From contig OY997657.1 in NCBI GenBank assembly GCA_963921795.1, positions 2,060,080 to 2,124,079 on the forward strand: a stretch of 64,000 bases of DNA, read 5' to 3'. Below are positions 45,366 to 56,752 of this stretch, piece by piece. The DNA is from Nannobrachium achirus. Lineage: Eukaryota; Chordata; Actinopteri; Myctophiformes; Myctophidae. Position 1 is the stretch's first letter. Each line of letters starts with the position of its first letter. The notes below the pieces were generated by a model, which saw only the letters and a list, made by a program, of their open reading frames with translations, did not search any database and had not been told where the DNA came from. Both the position numbers and the translations under genes were made by a program.

Positions 45366-45638
45366 TTAGTCTAGTTGTGGGAAGAAAAGGATATCATCAT
45401 GGCTCCAAATAACTTTTAAATATCTTGCAATTGGCGACGAGTCTCTTACTAAATCGGCAAGAGTGCCTCTCATTCTCAATACATAAAGGCTAAGCAATAT
45501 AACCTCTCCATCATCTGCAATAGTCAGTGGTGCGTGTACCCCACACTCCCAAGCCCCCACCGTTGCGTTCAGGTTCACCAGGAAATACTCGGTCGCGGAG
45601 GAACCGGTCTGCGCAGCTTCAGTCATGCTTGGTACGTT
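45366..45638 (-). other. Unassigned open frame, downstream of a hairpin repeat
   Basis: The minus-strand frame from about 45,625 (MTEAAQTGSSATEYFLVNLN...) to a stop at 45,366 encodes about 86 residues with a balanced composition and DILFFPQLD at the end. Its longer 153-codon reading upstream is translated hairpin repeat and is not credible. I do not recognise the family, and it could be a transposon protein scrap or an exon. Confidence 0.3.
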
Positions 45639-45661
45639 GCATGATGTCACTATGGCACGCA

Positions 45662-45744
45662 GAGGCATACAATAGCTGATCTGTATGGTCAGATCGTGCG
45701 GCATTGTGATGCATTCTGAGCTTGTAGATCTGCTATTTTCAGTG
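45662..45744. repeat. Dispersed hairpin repeat, decayed copy
   Basis: Right arm GAGCTTGTAGATCTGCTATT is intact. The left arm (ATAGCTGATCTGTATGGTCA) is altered. Confidence 0.75.
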
Positions 45745-45787
45745 CGCAACACTTGACGCGCAACTAAGCATAAACCAGCCTTTAGAT

Positions 45788-46332
45788 ACTGGGTGCGTTG
45801 GGAAATGCTCACCGGGTGTGTGTTCACTTCAGTGTAGTGAGTGCAGTGGGCGGTGACGTTGAGAGTGCATTCAGTGTGGCTTATTTTCGAACGACCAGTT
45901 AAGGGGCAGCGGTGAGCTTTATCAGAAGGAAAACCTTCTGAAAAGCAGCAGTTGCTAACGCAATGTTGCTATTATTGAAAGGTAATTTAATTCATAACAT
46001 TGGCCTACCTGCTGCTAGTTCACATGTTGATGCTTGTGTAACAATTAACCCCAAAAGAACCTTTTCGAGCCGCAAATGGTGCATTTTGTTATCAATTCCT
46101 CCATTGTTCACAGCTGAGAAACTCTCGAGACACTGCAACCAATCAAAACACCACACTGACGCACCACACCGTCAAACCCCATGTTCTGAGTAGGGTCGGT
46201 CAGTGCGTGCACTCAACACACCCGGTGCGCCACGCACTGGATTTCCGAACGACAACGCACCAAGTGCACCGAATAAACGAACGACAACATGGCACATCAG
46301 TGCGTTGAGTGCGCATTTCCGAACGCACCCAC
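45788..46332. mobile_element. Inverted-repeat element with GGGTGCGTT ends
   Basis: CTGGGTGCGTTGGGAAATGC on the left is mirrored by GCGCATTTCCGAACGCACCCA on the right. Inner GAACGACCAG and CGAACGAC phrases recur. No transposase. Confidence 0.7.
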
Positions 46333-46339
46333 TGTGTCA

Positions 46340-46740
46340 TGTCATACTGCATGACACAACACTGTAATTATATGTGACCGTATATTTTATATCTGCTGCT
46401 ACATGATGTCACTGTAATTATATGTGACTGTATATTTTATATCTGCTGCTACATGATGTCATTGTAATTATATGTGACTGTATATTTTATATCTGCTGCT
46501 ACATGATGTCATTGTAATTATATGTGACTGTATATTTTATATCTGCTGCTACATTATGTCATTGTAATTATATGTGACTGTATATTTTATATCTGCTGCT
46601 ACATGATGTCATTGTAATTATATGTGACTGTATATTTTATATCTGCTGCTACATTATGTCATTGTAATTATATGTGACTGTATATTTTATATCTGCTGCT
46701 ACATGATGTCATTGTAATTATATGTGACTGTATATTGTGC
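46340..46740. repeat. 50-bp minisatellite, about 7-8 copies
   Basis: CATGATGTCATTGTAATTAT plus ATGTGACTGTATATTTTATATCTGCTGCTA repeats. Copies alternate CATGATG/CATTATG. Confidence 0.97.
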
Positions 46741-46769
46741 TGCTACATGATGTCATTATGAACGTCAGG

Positions 46770-47060
46770 CCCACTGTTACTATGAAAACCTCCACCGGCT
46801 GTCTGTCAGTCCCTCTGTATGTCCGTCACGTCACACTTTTGGCGCTACTTTTATCTCCGCCTCCGTTGCCCCTATCCATGCCAAACTTTGCAACACACTC
46901 CTTGGCTGGCAAACCACAACCTCTGCCCCTGATTTTTCACATGCCCCTCTTCTAGCGCCACCATGAGGTTGCTTTTTGCAGACACCATTAATGTGTATAC
47001 ATGGGACCTGACCTGACGGTCGCTTATCTCCCGATTAGGGAGTCTTACTGGTATTATATA
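46770..47060. mobile_element. Reverse-orientation relative of the 8.07-8.88 kb element
   Basis: CCTCCACCGGCTGTCTGTCAG, CCATGCCAAACTTTGCA.ACACACTCCTTG and GGGAGTCTTACTGGT are reverse complements of phrases near 8840, 8750 and 8060. Here the satellite monomer is absent. Confidence 0.7.
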
Positions 47061-47290
47061 TGACACTATACTTTATATCTGCTACTGTATGATGTAATTA
47101 TTTGCGACCGTAGGTCGCAGTTTAGTATGTGAACCGTCACAGCTTGACCGTATCTCTGTCTGTCACACCTGACACTGTGGTTCCCCTGACACATCACTGT
47201 GACATCACAGGTGGCGGCTCCAGGGAATAATCAGCAAGGGGGCCTTCAATTTTTTCCAAAGGGGGCACTTTATTTTCCAACACAACCCTA

Positions 47291-47797
47291 TATATAGCAA
47301 GACAATTGTTGCGGTGTTTTGAACCAAACTAGTAATGTCCATTACAAGTTTTGTTGTATGGCACTTTTTTTCCCTCTATTCTCAACAAAAGTTATGCAAA
47401 TACAATGTGTGGGTAGCTTGTACAAAAGAACTCTTGTACACCTGTAAACTTGTGTTATGCCCAGCTTGAAGCTGTTACCCTCAACTGTTGAGCTGGAGGC
47501 AATGACTAGATATATTTATAATGACTTTGTTCTGTCTTTAAGGTGCTGGAGACGGCAGCAGAAGTTGAAACAACAATTTAGCTTCCCGACTCGCCACGTC
47601 TAATTGTCTTAGGTACAGTAGTAGGCAGATTCTCTTTGAGTTATTTTGTTATGCAAGTTTCATTATTTACTTAATGTGAGTTTCATTATTTACTTGTGAT
47701 TTTGCTCATTACTTTTGTTGCATGTTGGGTTATTTGAGTGTGTTTGTATTGTTATTCTCATTCTACCACTGATAGACACAGATGATTGTCTCTAATG
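47291..47797. other. Non-coding
   Basis: No gene, RNA or structured repeat seen. Confidence 0.4.
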
Positions 47798-48325
47798 CAG
47801 GGGTCTTCAACAGGGGGTCCGGGACCCCTAGGGGGTCCTCAGAGTTACTACAAGGGGTCCTCCAAATCATTGAGTGATAGAACCTTTTTTTCTCCTTTTT
47901 TATATTAACCAATTGAAACCTAGCGTCCATATTCTGAAAACTTTAGCCAAAAATAGCAGATCTATAAGCTCACAACGCCTCGCAGTGCGAGGCGTTGTGA
48001 GCTTATAGATCGGCTATTTTTGGCAAAGAGGTTTGTTGTAGAGGGGAAAAAGAGCCGACTAAGTAGAGTGAAAGGTCAAGTTTATCAAGTATTGACTGTT
48101 CAAGTGGTTAAATATCTGAAAACACAAATTGACATGAATCCAAAATACACTGATGATTGTGCTGTCAAACGATGAAACTATATGGAATCTATGAACAGGT
48201 TGTGGGGGTCCCTGCTTCATCTCTCTCAACTAAGGGGTCCCTGCTTCATCTCTCTCAACTAAGGGGTCCCTGCTTCATCTCTCTCAACTAAGGGGTCCTT
48301 GGTCTGAAAACGTTGAAGACCCCTG
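47798..48325. mobile_element. hAT-like non-autonomous element
   Basis: Ends CAGGGGTCTTCAAC and GTTGAAGACCCCTG are exact inverted repeats, flanked by CTCTAATG and ATCTAATG (7/8, target duplication). It contains a hairpin copy and three tandem AAGGGGTCCCTGCTTCATCT units. Confidence 0.93.
47947..48022. repeat. Dispersed hairpin repeat with a compensated base change
   Basis: AGCAGATCTATAAGCTCACA and TGTGAGCTTATAGATCGGCT. The CTATAAG form in the left arm is matched by CTTATAG in the right arm, whereas most copies have CTACAAG and CTTGTAG. Confidence 0.95.
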
Positions 48326-48421
48326 ATCTAATGAATGAACAGCTGGACATGGTAGCCAGCGACACAGGAGAGACAAGTCAACATTATTGATGTTTGGTGT
48401 CGCTCGGTTGTTGCGCTCTGA

Positions 48422-48490
48422 AAATGGCAGACCTACAAGCTCACAACACGTTGCAGCGCTACACGTTGTGAGCTTGTAGATCGGCTAACC
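48422..48490. repeat. Dispersed hairpin repeat copy outside a hAT element
   Basis: GGCAGACCTACAAGCTCACA and TGTGAGCTTGTAGATCGGCT. The inner stem is CACGT/ACGTG rather than GCCTCG/CGAGGC, changed on both sides. Confidence 0.9.
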
Positions 48491-49019
48491 CTTCAGCGAG
48501 CAGCCAAATATAGATCAGGCATTACAAGTAACACACCCTAAGGGCAAGAAGCGACTGTCGGCTGGCCCAGACAAAACCAAACAAAGTACACGAATGGTTA
48601 GTCAGGACACGAGTCACGTTGGTGTTGTGTTGCTGCCCTCAGGTGGTGGAGTAAGGTACTGGGCGTGACTCACTGATATGACATTTTCATACTGTGACCT
48701 GAAGGTGGCGATGACGCCATCAAGGCCTGCACTTTACTCCACAAAATCAACTGTAGATTTCGGTCAGGGGTTCCCAATCATGACCATACAAATATATTTT
48801 CAAATGTCATTGTTTGATATATTACGTGTAATAAATACCCTTTTTGTTTAGCTATTTTCTAAATGTCCTTTTCATAGAAACAAAGGTTTTATGGTCATGA
48901 TTGCCATCCTGGATGGCTTGGTTCCAGGCTTAACATAATTGTTATAAATATTTTTGCAAAAGTCGATGGGGAAAATGAACGGATGTTCTTAGACTGTCAG
49001 TCTAACCAGTGGGGATGGT

Positions 49020-49250
49020 TCTACAGACAGGGATCTCCATATATGGGCATAAAAGAGATTGTGTGTTCCCATATGAAGTCCTGTTAGGGGAAGTTGGGGA
49101 ACCACACTAACATAATCTCCCTTTTATGTCCATATATGGAGATCCCTGTCAGTAGAACCAGACTGACTGACATGTATATATTGGCATTCACAGGTGTGGG
49201 CTTAATATTGATGACATCAGGGATCTCCATATTGGGCATAAAAGGGTAAA
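49020..49250. repeat. Dispersed CArG-palindrome repeat cluster
   Basis: GGGATCTCCATATATGGGCATAAAAG at 49,028 and the inverted CTTTTATGTCCATATATGGAGATCCC at 49,121 form a spaced palindrome. A third partial copy lies at 49,220. Confidence 0.85.
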
Positions 49251-49540
49251 TGGTAAATGGTAAATGGTGCATTTATATAGCGCTTTTAATCCAAAGTGCT
49301 TTACATAGATTGTGCATTACATTCACCCATTCACACACACATTCATACACCGGTGGCGGAGGAAGCCATGCAAGGCACCAACCTACTCACCGGAGGCAAT
49401 TAGGGGTTCAGAGTCTTGCCCAAGGACCCTTCGACATTAACTCAGGGGGAGCCCGGATTCGAACTGGGAACCCTTCGGGATTTATACCCTTCGTGCTCTA
49501 ATACCAGTTTCTCTACCCCTAAGCTATGCCGGATTATGTT
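49240..49540 (-). mobile_element. tRNA-derived SINE, minus strand
   Basis: Read on the minus strand the head has an A-box-like TAGCTTAGGGGTAGAG and a B-box AGTTCGAATCC at tRNA spacing. The body follows, then the 3' end with AAAGCGCTATATAAATGCACC and a short (ATTTACC)n tail, as in fish SINEs with LINE-like tails. It inserted beside the CArG-type repeat. Confidence 0.8.
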
Positions 49541-49564
49541 AGAGTGGTTCCCATGACATCACAA

Positions 49565-49900
49565 CATACAATATATGTTATGCCCATACATGGAGATCCC
49601 TATCTGAACCAGCCACACAGATATGGGCCATGCCTTGGTCATCTGGCCAGTGATATATATCGATGACATAGGGATCTCCATATATGGGCATAAAAGGGAT
49701 GGTATGTGGCCAATGTGGCCTCCATATATGGCCAAACCATATGGAACCACACTAACGTAATCCCTTTTATGCCCATATATGGAGATCCCTGTCTGTAGAA
49801 GCAGCCACACTGGTTAGACTGACATATATTTGCATTCACAGATAGTGGCTTAATATTGATGACATCAGGGATCTCCATATATGGGCATAAAAGGGATTAT
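49565..49900. repeat. Dispersed CArG-palindrome repeat cluster
   Basis: Alternating direct and inverted copies of CTCCATATATGGGCATAAAAGGGAT and CCCTTTTATGCCCATATATGGAG; four CCATATATGG-type cores. Confidence 0.88.
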
Positions 49901-50118
49901 GTTAGTGTGGTTACTCACTTTGTTTTTCTAAAATATATAATACCCATAGAGGTTATTTTATGTTTTGTTTTTCTACTTAAAATCGTTTTGAGAACTTCTG
50001 TAAACTAGGATTGTTACTGAAAAACACTAGATTATCCACAATGTAAAAACAAAAAATCCTTTGAGAAAAATGTAATTAGTTATGATGTCAGTGGTTCCCC
50101 TGACATCATAGTGATGTC

Positions 50119-50122
<4 letters not shown>

Positions 50123-50162
<40 letters not shown>
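50123..50162. repeat. (CAGA)n microsatellite
   Basis: About ten CAGA units. Confidence 0.95.
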
Positions 50163-50163
<1 letters not shown>

Positions 50164-50274
50164 AGGCATGGTGTTGCATTTGTTTTTGTTTTCTGCACAG
50201 AATCAGAATGTAAACAATAATAATAGACTTACTGTTTTTTGTTTATTCTTTCTTTTTTTACTGACTATATCTAC

Positions 50275-51370
50275 TGCATAGTACTGTGTTCTATCCGTCT
50301 GTCATTCAATGTTATATGAGTTAAATATCTATCATAGTACTGTGTTCTGTCTGTCTGTCATTCAATGTTATATGAGTTAAATATCTATCATAGTACTGTG
50401 TTCTGTCTGTCTGTCATTCAATGTTATATGAGTTAAATATCTATCATAGTACTGTGTTCTGTCTGTCTGGCATTCAATGTTATATGAGTTAAATATCTAT
50501 CATAGTACTGTGTTCTGTCTGTCTGTCATTCAATGGTATATGAGTTAAATATCTATCATAGTACTGTGTTCTGTCTGTCATTCAATGTTATATGAGTTAA
50601 ATATCTATCATAGTACTGTGTTCTGTCTGTCTGTCATTCAATGTTATATGAGTTAAATATCTATCATAGTACTGTGTTCTGTCTGTCTGTCATTCAATGT
50701 TATATGAGTTAAATATCTATCATAGTACTGTGTTCTGTCTGTCTGTCATTCAATGTTATATGAGTTAAATATCTATCATAGTGCTGTGTTCTGTCTGTCT
50801 GTCATTCAATGTTATATGAGTTAAATATCTATCATAGTACTGTGTTCTGTCTGTCTGGCATTCAATGTTATATGAGTTAAATATCTATCATAGTACTGTG
50901 TTCTGTCTGTCATTCAATGTTATATGAGTTAAATATCTATCATAGTACTGTGTTCTGTCTGTCTGTCATTCAATGTTATATGAGTTAAATATCTATCATA
51001 GTACTGTGTTCTGTCTGTCTGTCATTCAATGTTATATGAGTTAAATATCTATCATAGTACTGTGTTCTGTCTGTCTGTCATTCAATGTTATACGAGTTAA
51101 ATATCTATCATAGTACTGTGTTTTGTCTGTCTGTCATTCAATGTTATATGAGTTAAATATCTATCATAGTACTGTGTTCTGTCTGTCTGTCATTCAATGT
51201 TATATGAGTTAAATATCTATCATAGTACTGTGTTCTGTCTGTATGTCATTCAATGTTATATGAGTTAAATATCTATCATAGTACTGTGTTCTATCTGTCT
51301 GTCATTCAATGTTATGTGAGTTAAATATCTATCATAGTACTGTGTTCTGTCTGTCTGTCTGTCATTCAAT
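50275..51370. repeat. 56-bp minisatellite inside a LINE 3' UTR, about 20 copies
   Basis: Unit TACTGTGTTCTGTCTGTCTG plus TCATTCAATGTTATATGAGTTAAATATCTATCATAG. Two copies lack one CTGT. The unit is the reverse complement of LINE 3' UTR sequence at about 55,680-55,720, so the array grew inside such a LINE. Confidence 0.97.
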
Positions 51371-51560
51371 GTTATATGAGATACTTCAATGGTTCCCCGT
51401 GGAAATAAGCTTAGTCTTTTCTAGGATCTCCTTTTTAGTTGACCTTGTACCAGTGAACTGTACCGTCATGAAACTGTACCTTTTAGTTGACCTTGTACCA
51501 GTGAACTGTACCGTCATGAAACTGTACCTTTTCCTATGCAAACTTCTAATAAAGTCTTCA
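51371..51560 (+). mobile_element. LINE 3' UTR end (plus strand)
   Basis: GTTCCCCGTGGAAATAAGCTTAG..AGGATCTCCTTTTAGTTGACCTTGTACC..GAACTGTACCGTCATGAAACTG..ACTTCTAATAAAGTCTTCAAT. The ACTTTTAGTTGACC..AAACTGTACC section is duplicated once. Same family, reversed, as 32.18 and 55.53 kb. Confidence 0.85.
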
Positions 51561-51693
51561 ATAGAGCCGCTATTCTACTTTTACCGACCGAACTGTCTGA
51601 CAAGTCTGTAAGACTATCCTGCTTACTGTAAGGCTTACTGTAAGGCTTACTGTAAGGTTAGTGTTTACATGGCTTACTGTAAGGCACGTTTCA

Positions 51694-51990
51694 GGGACGC
51701 GTTATTGGAAATGACACCCGAGCTCCAGGGAAACCCCACCCACCGAAGCTTTTGATTGGCTGAAGCGGAGCTAGGGAGCGCTCGATTGTTGTCGCTTGGA
51801 CAGGGCGTTTATCGTGGGCTTGCCCAGGCCTTACGGCCTGGGCATAAATATAACGATTGCATTCACCACGGCTTCGTAACTCGCGCGGCCGGCCCTGGCT
51901 GGCCTTCGCGCCGCTTGCAGTGTCGTGGACAATCGAGCGGCTCCGCCTGGAGCTCGGGTGTCATTTCCAATAACGCTTCAGGGACGTGCT
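51694..51990. repeat. GC-rich palindromic element
   Basis: GGACGCGTTATTGGAAATGACACCCGAGCTCCAGG at the left is mirrored by CCTGGAGCTCGGGTGTCATTTCCAATAACGCTTC at the right. The 163-residue frame through it is a by-product of high GC. Confidence 0.8.
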
Positions 51991-52109
51991 GGCCGTTAGG
52001 AAAATCGGGACAACTCCCGAACGGCCGGTTCATTCCCCGCCGGTCCAGGCCGGTCATTAGGAAAAAAATAAAAATAAAATGTCGGCCTTCGTTCCATTTT
52101 GGGGGCTGG

Positions 52110-52413
52110 GCGGCCAACAAAGTAAATCATCACTGTCGGGCAGATTTGTACATTTTTTCGCAAAGCAAAGCCCTGCTTCATCATACAAGGCCGTCGCACA
52201 AAAGTAGTGAAAACAGCAGATCTAGCTCACAATGCCTCGCAGCATGAGGCGTTGTGAGCTTGTAGATCTGCTATTTTTGGCTACAGTTCTCAGAATAATG
52301 GTAACTAGGGTTCAAGTTGTTAATATAAAAAAAGGAGTGGAAGATTTGGAGGACCCCCTGTAGTAACTCTGAGGACCCCCTAGGGGTCCCGGACCCCCTG
52401 TTGAAGACCCCTG
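52110..52413. mobile_element. hAT-like fragment with hairpin repeat
   Basis: TCACTGTCGGGCAGATTTGT..CATCATACAAGGCCGTCGCAC matches the interior of the 5.65 and 20.0 kb elements. Hairpin at 52,213-52,282. The right end CTGTTGAAGACCCCTG is intact at 52,413. Left end not found. Confidence 0.75.
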
Positions 52414-52621
52414 CTATAGTCTGTTAAATCAGTTATGTGGAGTATAGACCCAACCTATAGTCTGTTAAATCAGTGATATGGAGTATGGACAGCCTACAGT
52501 ATGGTCTGTTAAATCAGTGATGTGGAGTATGGACAGCCTACAGTATGGTCTGTTAAATCAGTGATATGGACCTATAGCTGCTGCCTGAGGCTTTTCATGT
52601 TGTTTATGCTGACATGTAAAC

Positions 52622-52681
52622 ATATTATATTATATTATATTATATTATATTATATTATATTATATTATATTATATTATATA
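52622..52681. repeat. (ATATT)n microsatellite
   Basis: About twelve 5-bp units. Confidence 0.95.
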
Positions 52682-53450
52682 TAGTGTAACTGCAGCAAGA
52701 AGACAACAGAGCACAAACATCACAGTAAAACATTATGTTTTGTCCGTTGCTGGCCCACAATAACCTACCTGACCTGGCGGAGACCTTTCTCTTTTTTACT
52801 TTAAATTAAAACGTATCAATACCACAATGTAGAAACAGACTGTCATTGATGCACACATACATTAAAAGTCACAAATTGCAACTCTAGATTATTTTACAAA
52901 TGTTGAATCTAGAGTTGCAACAGCCTATGCATCTGTATTCTGTAGCGCTGGCCCTTTAAGGCATGGCCAGGTGGGCGGCCTAGTGGTTTGCCCAGAAGCC
53001 TCTCATTTGGGTGTTTGTAGCAGACATGGAAGCATGAGCTGTACCAGGAATCCAGAGGGATCCTGGAATATACTGTATTTGACTGGGTAGGTTTTGCTGT
53101 TTTGTTGTATTTTAGTCATGTTGCTATGTTTTGTATAATGTAATGCATCTGTATTGAGGGCTAACCAGATGCATTATGTGAGCTATTGGACTAGCTAACC
53201 AAGCTTGGCCAGGGGGGATTTTCACACTCAAACCAGAGCCAACATGCATTTACTATCAAACAGGCTGGTTAGACATCTCTATTCAGAAACATGGACTTCC
53301 ATTATTCTAAATGGAGGTGTCACCTAAACCTAACCTAAACCCTAAACCTAACCTCAGTGGGGGTATTTCTGAATAGGGATGTTTCTAAGTAGGGGTGTTT
53401 CTGAATAGAGTTCTGCCCCCACACTGGTTTATTGCTGTTGCTCTAAAGCA
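52682..53450. other. Non-coding, no confident feature
   Basis: A possible exon-like stretch (ATGAGCTGTACCAGGAATCC..ACTGG before GTAGGT, 53,034-53,088) has no recognisable product. Telomere-like CCTAACC phrases near 53,328-53,356 are degenerate. Confidence 0.35.
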
Positions 53451-53900
53451 GTGGTTCTCAACTTGTTCAGTCCACGACCCTGAAAATAATCACATTTCAA
53501 CTGGGGACCCCCCAAAATAATCATATTTCAACTGGGGACCCCCCACCCTGATGAGCACTTTGAACTGTAGGAGTTGGCATTACATTAGTTTGACTTGATC
53601 TGTTTTATTGTGAAAATAGCAGATCTACATAATCACAACGCCTCGTGTTTTGAGCATGTAGATCTGCTATTGCCTTTAATATTTTTTGACAATTTGGCCA
53701 ATGTTTGACCAGAGGTACTAAAAAGATCTTAAAAGTCCTTAAATGATCACTTTAGAAATGTGCAGATACCCTGTATACACTTATAGGCTACTGTATGTTG
53801 GTCTGTTTACTGCTGAGTGAGAAAATAAATGTTAACCAATATATAAGCGAAACATCTGGAGACCCCCCAAAATAATATGGAGACCCCCCAAATATCTCCA
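53451..53900. mobile_element. hAT-like fragment with hairpin repeat
   Basis: GCAGTGGTTCTCAACTTGTTC at the left, an internal hairpin at 53,613-53,672 and several GGGGACCCCC-type segments. The right terminus is not clear. Confidence 0.65.
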
Positions 53901-54170
53901 TTCATTCAACTTTATGTCAGTCTAGGTGGGAGGTACCTTTATGCCTTGACTAGAGTCTGTAAGGCAAGCTCGTTGTGTCCTGATTATAAAGCTTCAAGCT
54001 ATTATTTATAAATGTTGTTCTGTTTAACAAAACACAGAAAACCTTACATTTTAGGCAGATCATTCACAATTCTTGCGTTCAGACTATATTAGTGGTTGTA
54101 AGCTGTGAGCTTACAGAAACCGAGCAGAGGTAAATAACTACCCCATGTCACATCACTGTGTGCCTAACAG

Positions 54171-54726
54171 CAGTGGTTCTCAACCTGTGGGTCGGGACCC
54201 CCAGGGGGGTCCCCACATTATTTTGGGGGGTCCCCAGATGATTAACTTAATGTTGCAACATTGTTTTCTCTCTTCAACTGTAAACAAACCAACATAAAGT
54301 TTAAGTGTATAGAAGGTATAGAAGTTGACAATTTAAGGATTTTTTAATACCTCTAAAATGACAAATTAAACATTGGCCAAATTGTCAAATATTAGAGGCA
54401 GAAATTTTGAAAATAGCAGATCTACATGCTCACACATCTCATCTACATTCCTCGCAACGCAATGCGTTGTGAGCATGTAGATCTGCTATTTTCAGAATAG
54501 AACTGTTACACAAAAATAACACAGTTGAGTCAACTGTAAGTGCTTGTCAGGGTGGGGGGGGGGGAGGGGGGGGTCCCCAGTTAAAATACGATTATTGTGG
54601 GGGGTCCCCGGTTAAAATATTATTATTGTGGGGGGTCCCCAGTTAAAATACGATTATTGTGGGGGGTCCCCAGTTAAAATATTATTATTTGGGGGGTCCC
54701 CGGCCTGAAAAGGTTGAGAACCACTG
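54171..54726. mobile_element. hAT-like non-autonomous element with target duplication
   Basis: CAGTGGTTCTCAACCTG and GGTTGAGAACCACTG ends with flanks CCTAACAG and CCTTACAG (7/8). It contains a hairpin copy at 54,410-54,496, and four tandem units of GGGGGGTCCCC(A/G)GTTAAAATA. Confidence 0.93.
54410..54496. repeat. Dispersed hairpin repeat with a compensated base change
   Basis: AATAGCAGATCTACATGCTC and GAGCATGTAGATCTGCTATT. ACATGC on the left is matched by GCATGT on the right, where most copies have ACAAGC and GCTTGT. The loop is longer. Confidence 0.93.
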
Positions 54727-54779
54727 CCTTACAGAAACCCTGCAGAGGTAAAAGAACTACCCCAGGTCTATAAATGCTG

Positions 54780-55010
54780 TTCTATAGTTCGGCCGTACAG
54801 CCGTGTGGCGCAGCTGACTGTTTGGTGTGTCTGAATGTGTTGGACCTGCTGCTTTCATACCGTGAGTGAAATCACTTTAAGTTGTTGTTATGAGATGCGT
54901 GGATTTCTCTGTCTCTGCTGCTTTCTGTTTGATGTTTTGGTTCTGCTGCTTTGATACCGTGAGTTTAATTCACTTATCATTAATTAATTAGTCCCTGTTG
55001 TTAATTTAAA
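54780..55010 (+). other. Duplicated exon-end-like phrase with GTGAGT
   Basis: CTGCTGCTTTCATACC|GTGAGTGAAATCAC and, about 110 bases later, CTGCTGCTTTGATACC|GTGAGTTTAATTCAC. Both look like splice donors after the same short exon end. This could be a duplicated non-coding first exon on the plus strand. No coding sequence is recognisable. Confidence 0.3.
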
Positions 55011-55530
55011 GGCTTTGCTGTCATTATAAACAGTGTTTAAAGGTGTGGAAATGTTTGTTCAGTGTTTATTTACTGTTCTGTCTCTCTTTCTGTCTCAGCT
55101 TGGGTTAGTTGTGTTGAAACGAGCCTCGACTTGCATTGATTTATTCTCTGCTTGGTTTAAATGACTATGATTTCATTTAGACCATTTTCTTTTGATCATT
55201 ATATAATCAGTATAATTTTTGATGGGTCGATTATCTCTTGTCAAAGTTCCTAAATGAGAACATCAGAGCCGACAGTTTCTTTATTCCTTTATTGTCTTGT
55301 TGGTTTAACTGAGATTCATTTGCTTTTTAAAATAATTGTTTATTTGATCGAGGACTCCTGCCATATAATGTGTTGTAGGCTCGCCTATATTGTAGAAGGA
55401 CTACTTTATTTATGGTGGATTTATTATGCCTGCAAATTGTAGAGAGCTAAAGAGAAGCTAAATTAGTTTATTTAACGAGTATTTGTGTTTGAAGCTTTGT
55501 GAAGTTTAAAGAGATTTAAATCTGATCTGA

Positions 55531-56060
55531 AAGTCATTGATTGATTGAAGACTTTATTAGAAGTTTGCATAGGAAAAGGTACAGTTTCATGACGGTACAG
55601 TTCACTGGTACAAGGTCTACTAAAAGGAGATCCATGAAAAGACTAAGCTTATTTCCACAGGAAACCATTTAAGTATCTCATATAACATTGAATGACAGAC
55701 GAATAGAACACGGTACTATGCAGTAGATATGTAAAGAAAAAGAAAATGAGAACAAAAAAAATAAAAGAGTAAACAAACAGTAAGTAAGTATATACAAAGA
55801 AGGGGCAGGGGAGGGGAGGGTTGGGCTAGGTTATTTTTTTTTACCAGTTGCGAATGGCTGCTGCCTGTAAGTGGTTTTTCAGGGCAATTTTAAAGGATGC
55901 TAGTGATCCACACTCCTTTATGGCCTTCGGTAAGGCTTTCCACATTTTGGTGGTATAGCAGAAAAAAGAGTTTGACCCTTTGTTGGTTTTGACTCTGGGT
56001 TGAAAGTGATCTGTGGCGCTGCCTCTGGTGTTGTAAATAATTATGGACATCCTTAATGTT
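55531..56060 (-). pseudogene. LINE ORF2 C-terminus and 3' UTR
   Basis: The minus-strand frame 55,841-56,050 reads FQPRVKTNKGSNSFFCYTTK, MWKALPKAIKECGSLASFKIALKNHL. This is the usual end of fish LINE reverse-transcriptase proteins. The 3' UTR follows to 55,531 and ends in a TTGATTGATT-type tail. 5' truncated. Confidence 0.85.
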
Positions 56061-56752
56061 TATAAAGTATTTTGTTAGGATGAGTTGTTAGGATGGAATG
56101 AGCTGTTGGGCCACACATACCAGGCTTTCTGCAGCCACACATACAGTAGGTTGTCTATGATCTAGCCAGAGGTCTTCAACAGTCCGCGTAGGTACTGCAA
56201 AAATGGTCATTCTAACATTTTCCACATTTACTGTATGTTAAATATGATGACAATGAATTTGCCCATTTTGAATAGCTTTTATACATGATTAGATTACTGT
56301 GCAACTGTCAGATTGTTGATAGTATTGGTCCTCAGTTAATCTGAGTTCCCAGAAGTTCTTTTTAGTTCTCAGTTAATAAGTAGTATGTTTAGAAATGGCA
56401 GTGGTACGGCCACCCTGCTCACTGTACCTTGTACATGTATGTTTAAAATAAAACATATGTTGTAGCCTGACCCTACGTGGTGGTAGGGGGTCCCTGCTCA
56501 ATCTCCCCATCAGTTTGGGGGGGTCCCTGGCGTGAAAACATTGAAGACCCCTGATCTAGCCTGTAGGCTATATTTATATAAACCAGTCAGTGCTTGACTG
56601 CATTCACACAATTAATGTCCAACTGTAATGAGTTTAAATATGATGAGTTTTGGCAGTTAATAAGTGAAGGGTCCTACTCAGAGTGCAAGAGTTTTTAGGA
56701 GTTTTTATTCGTATTTTATTTCTCCATAGCGATGGTTGTTCTTTAGGCCAGA
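56061..56752. other. Non-coding with a hAT-like end fragment
   Basis: GGGGGGGTCCCTGGCGTGAAAACATTGAAGACCCCTGATC at 56,517-56,556 is the right end of the CAGGGGTCTTCAA family; its left part is not intact. The rest is unassigned. Confidence 0.5.

Noticed and set aside
45639-45827. N-terminal part of the 153-residue minus-strand frame
   Set aside because: It is translated from a hairpin repeat and an inverted-repeat element end; only the part below 45,638 might be real.
51756-52247. 163-residue plus-strand protein
   Set aside because: It runs through a GC-rich palindrome and then a hAT-like fragment with the hairpin repeat. No family resemblance.
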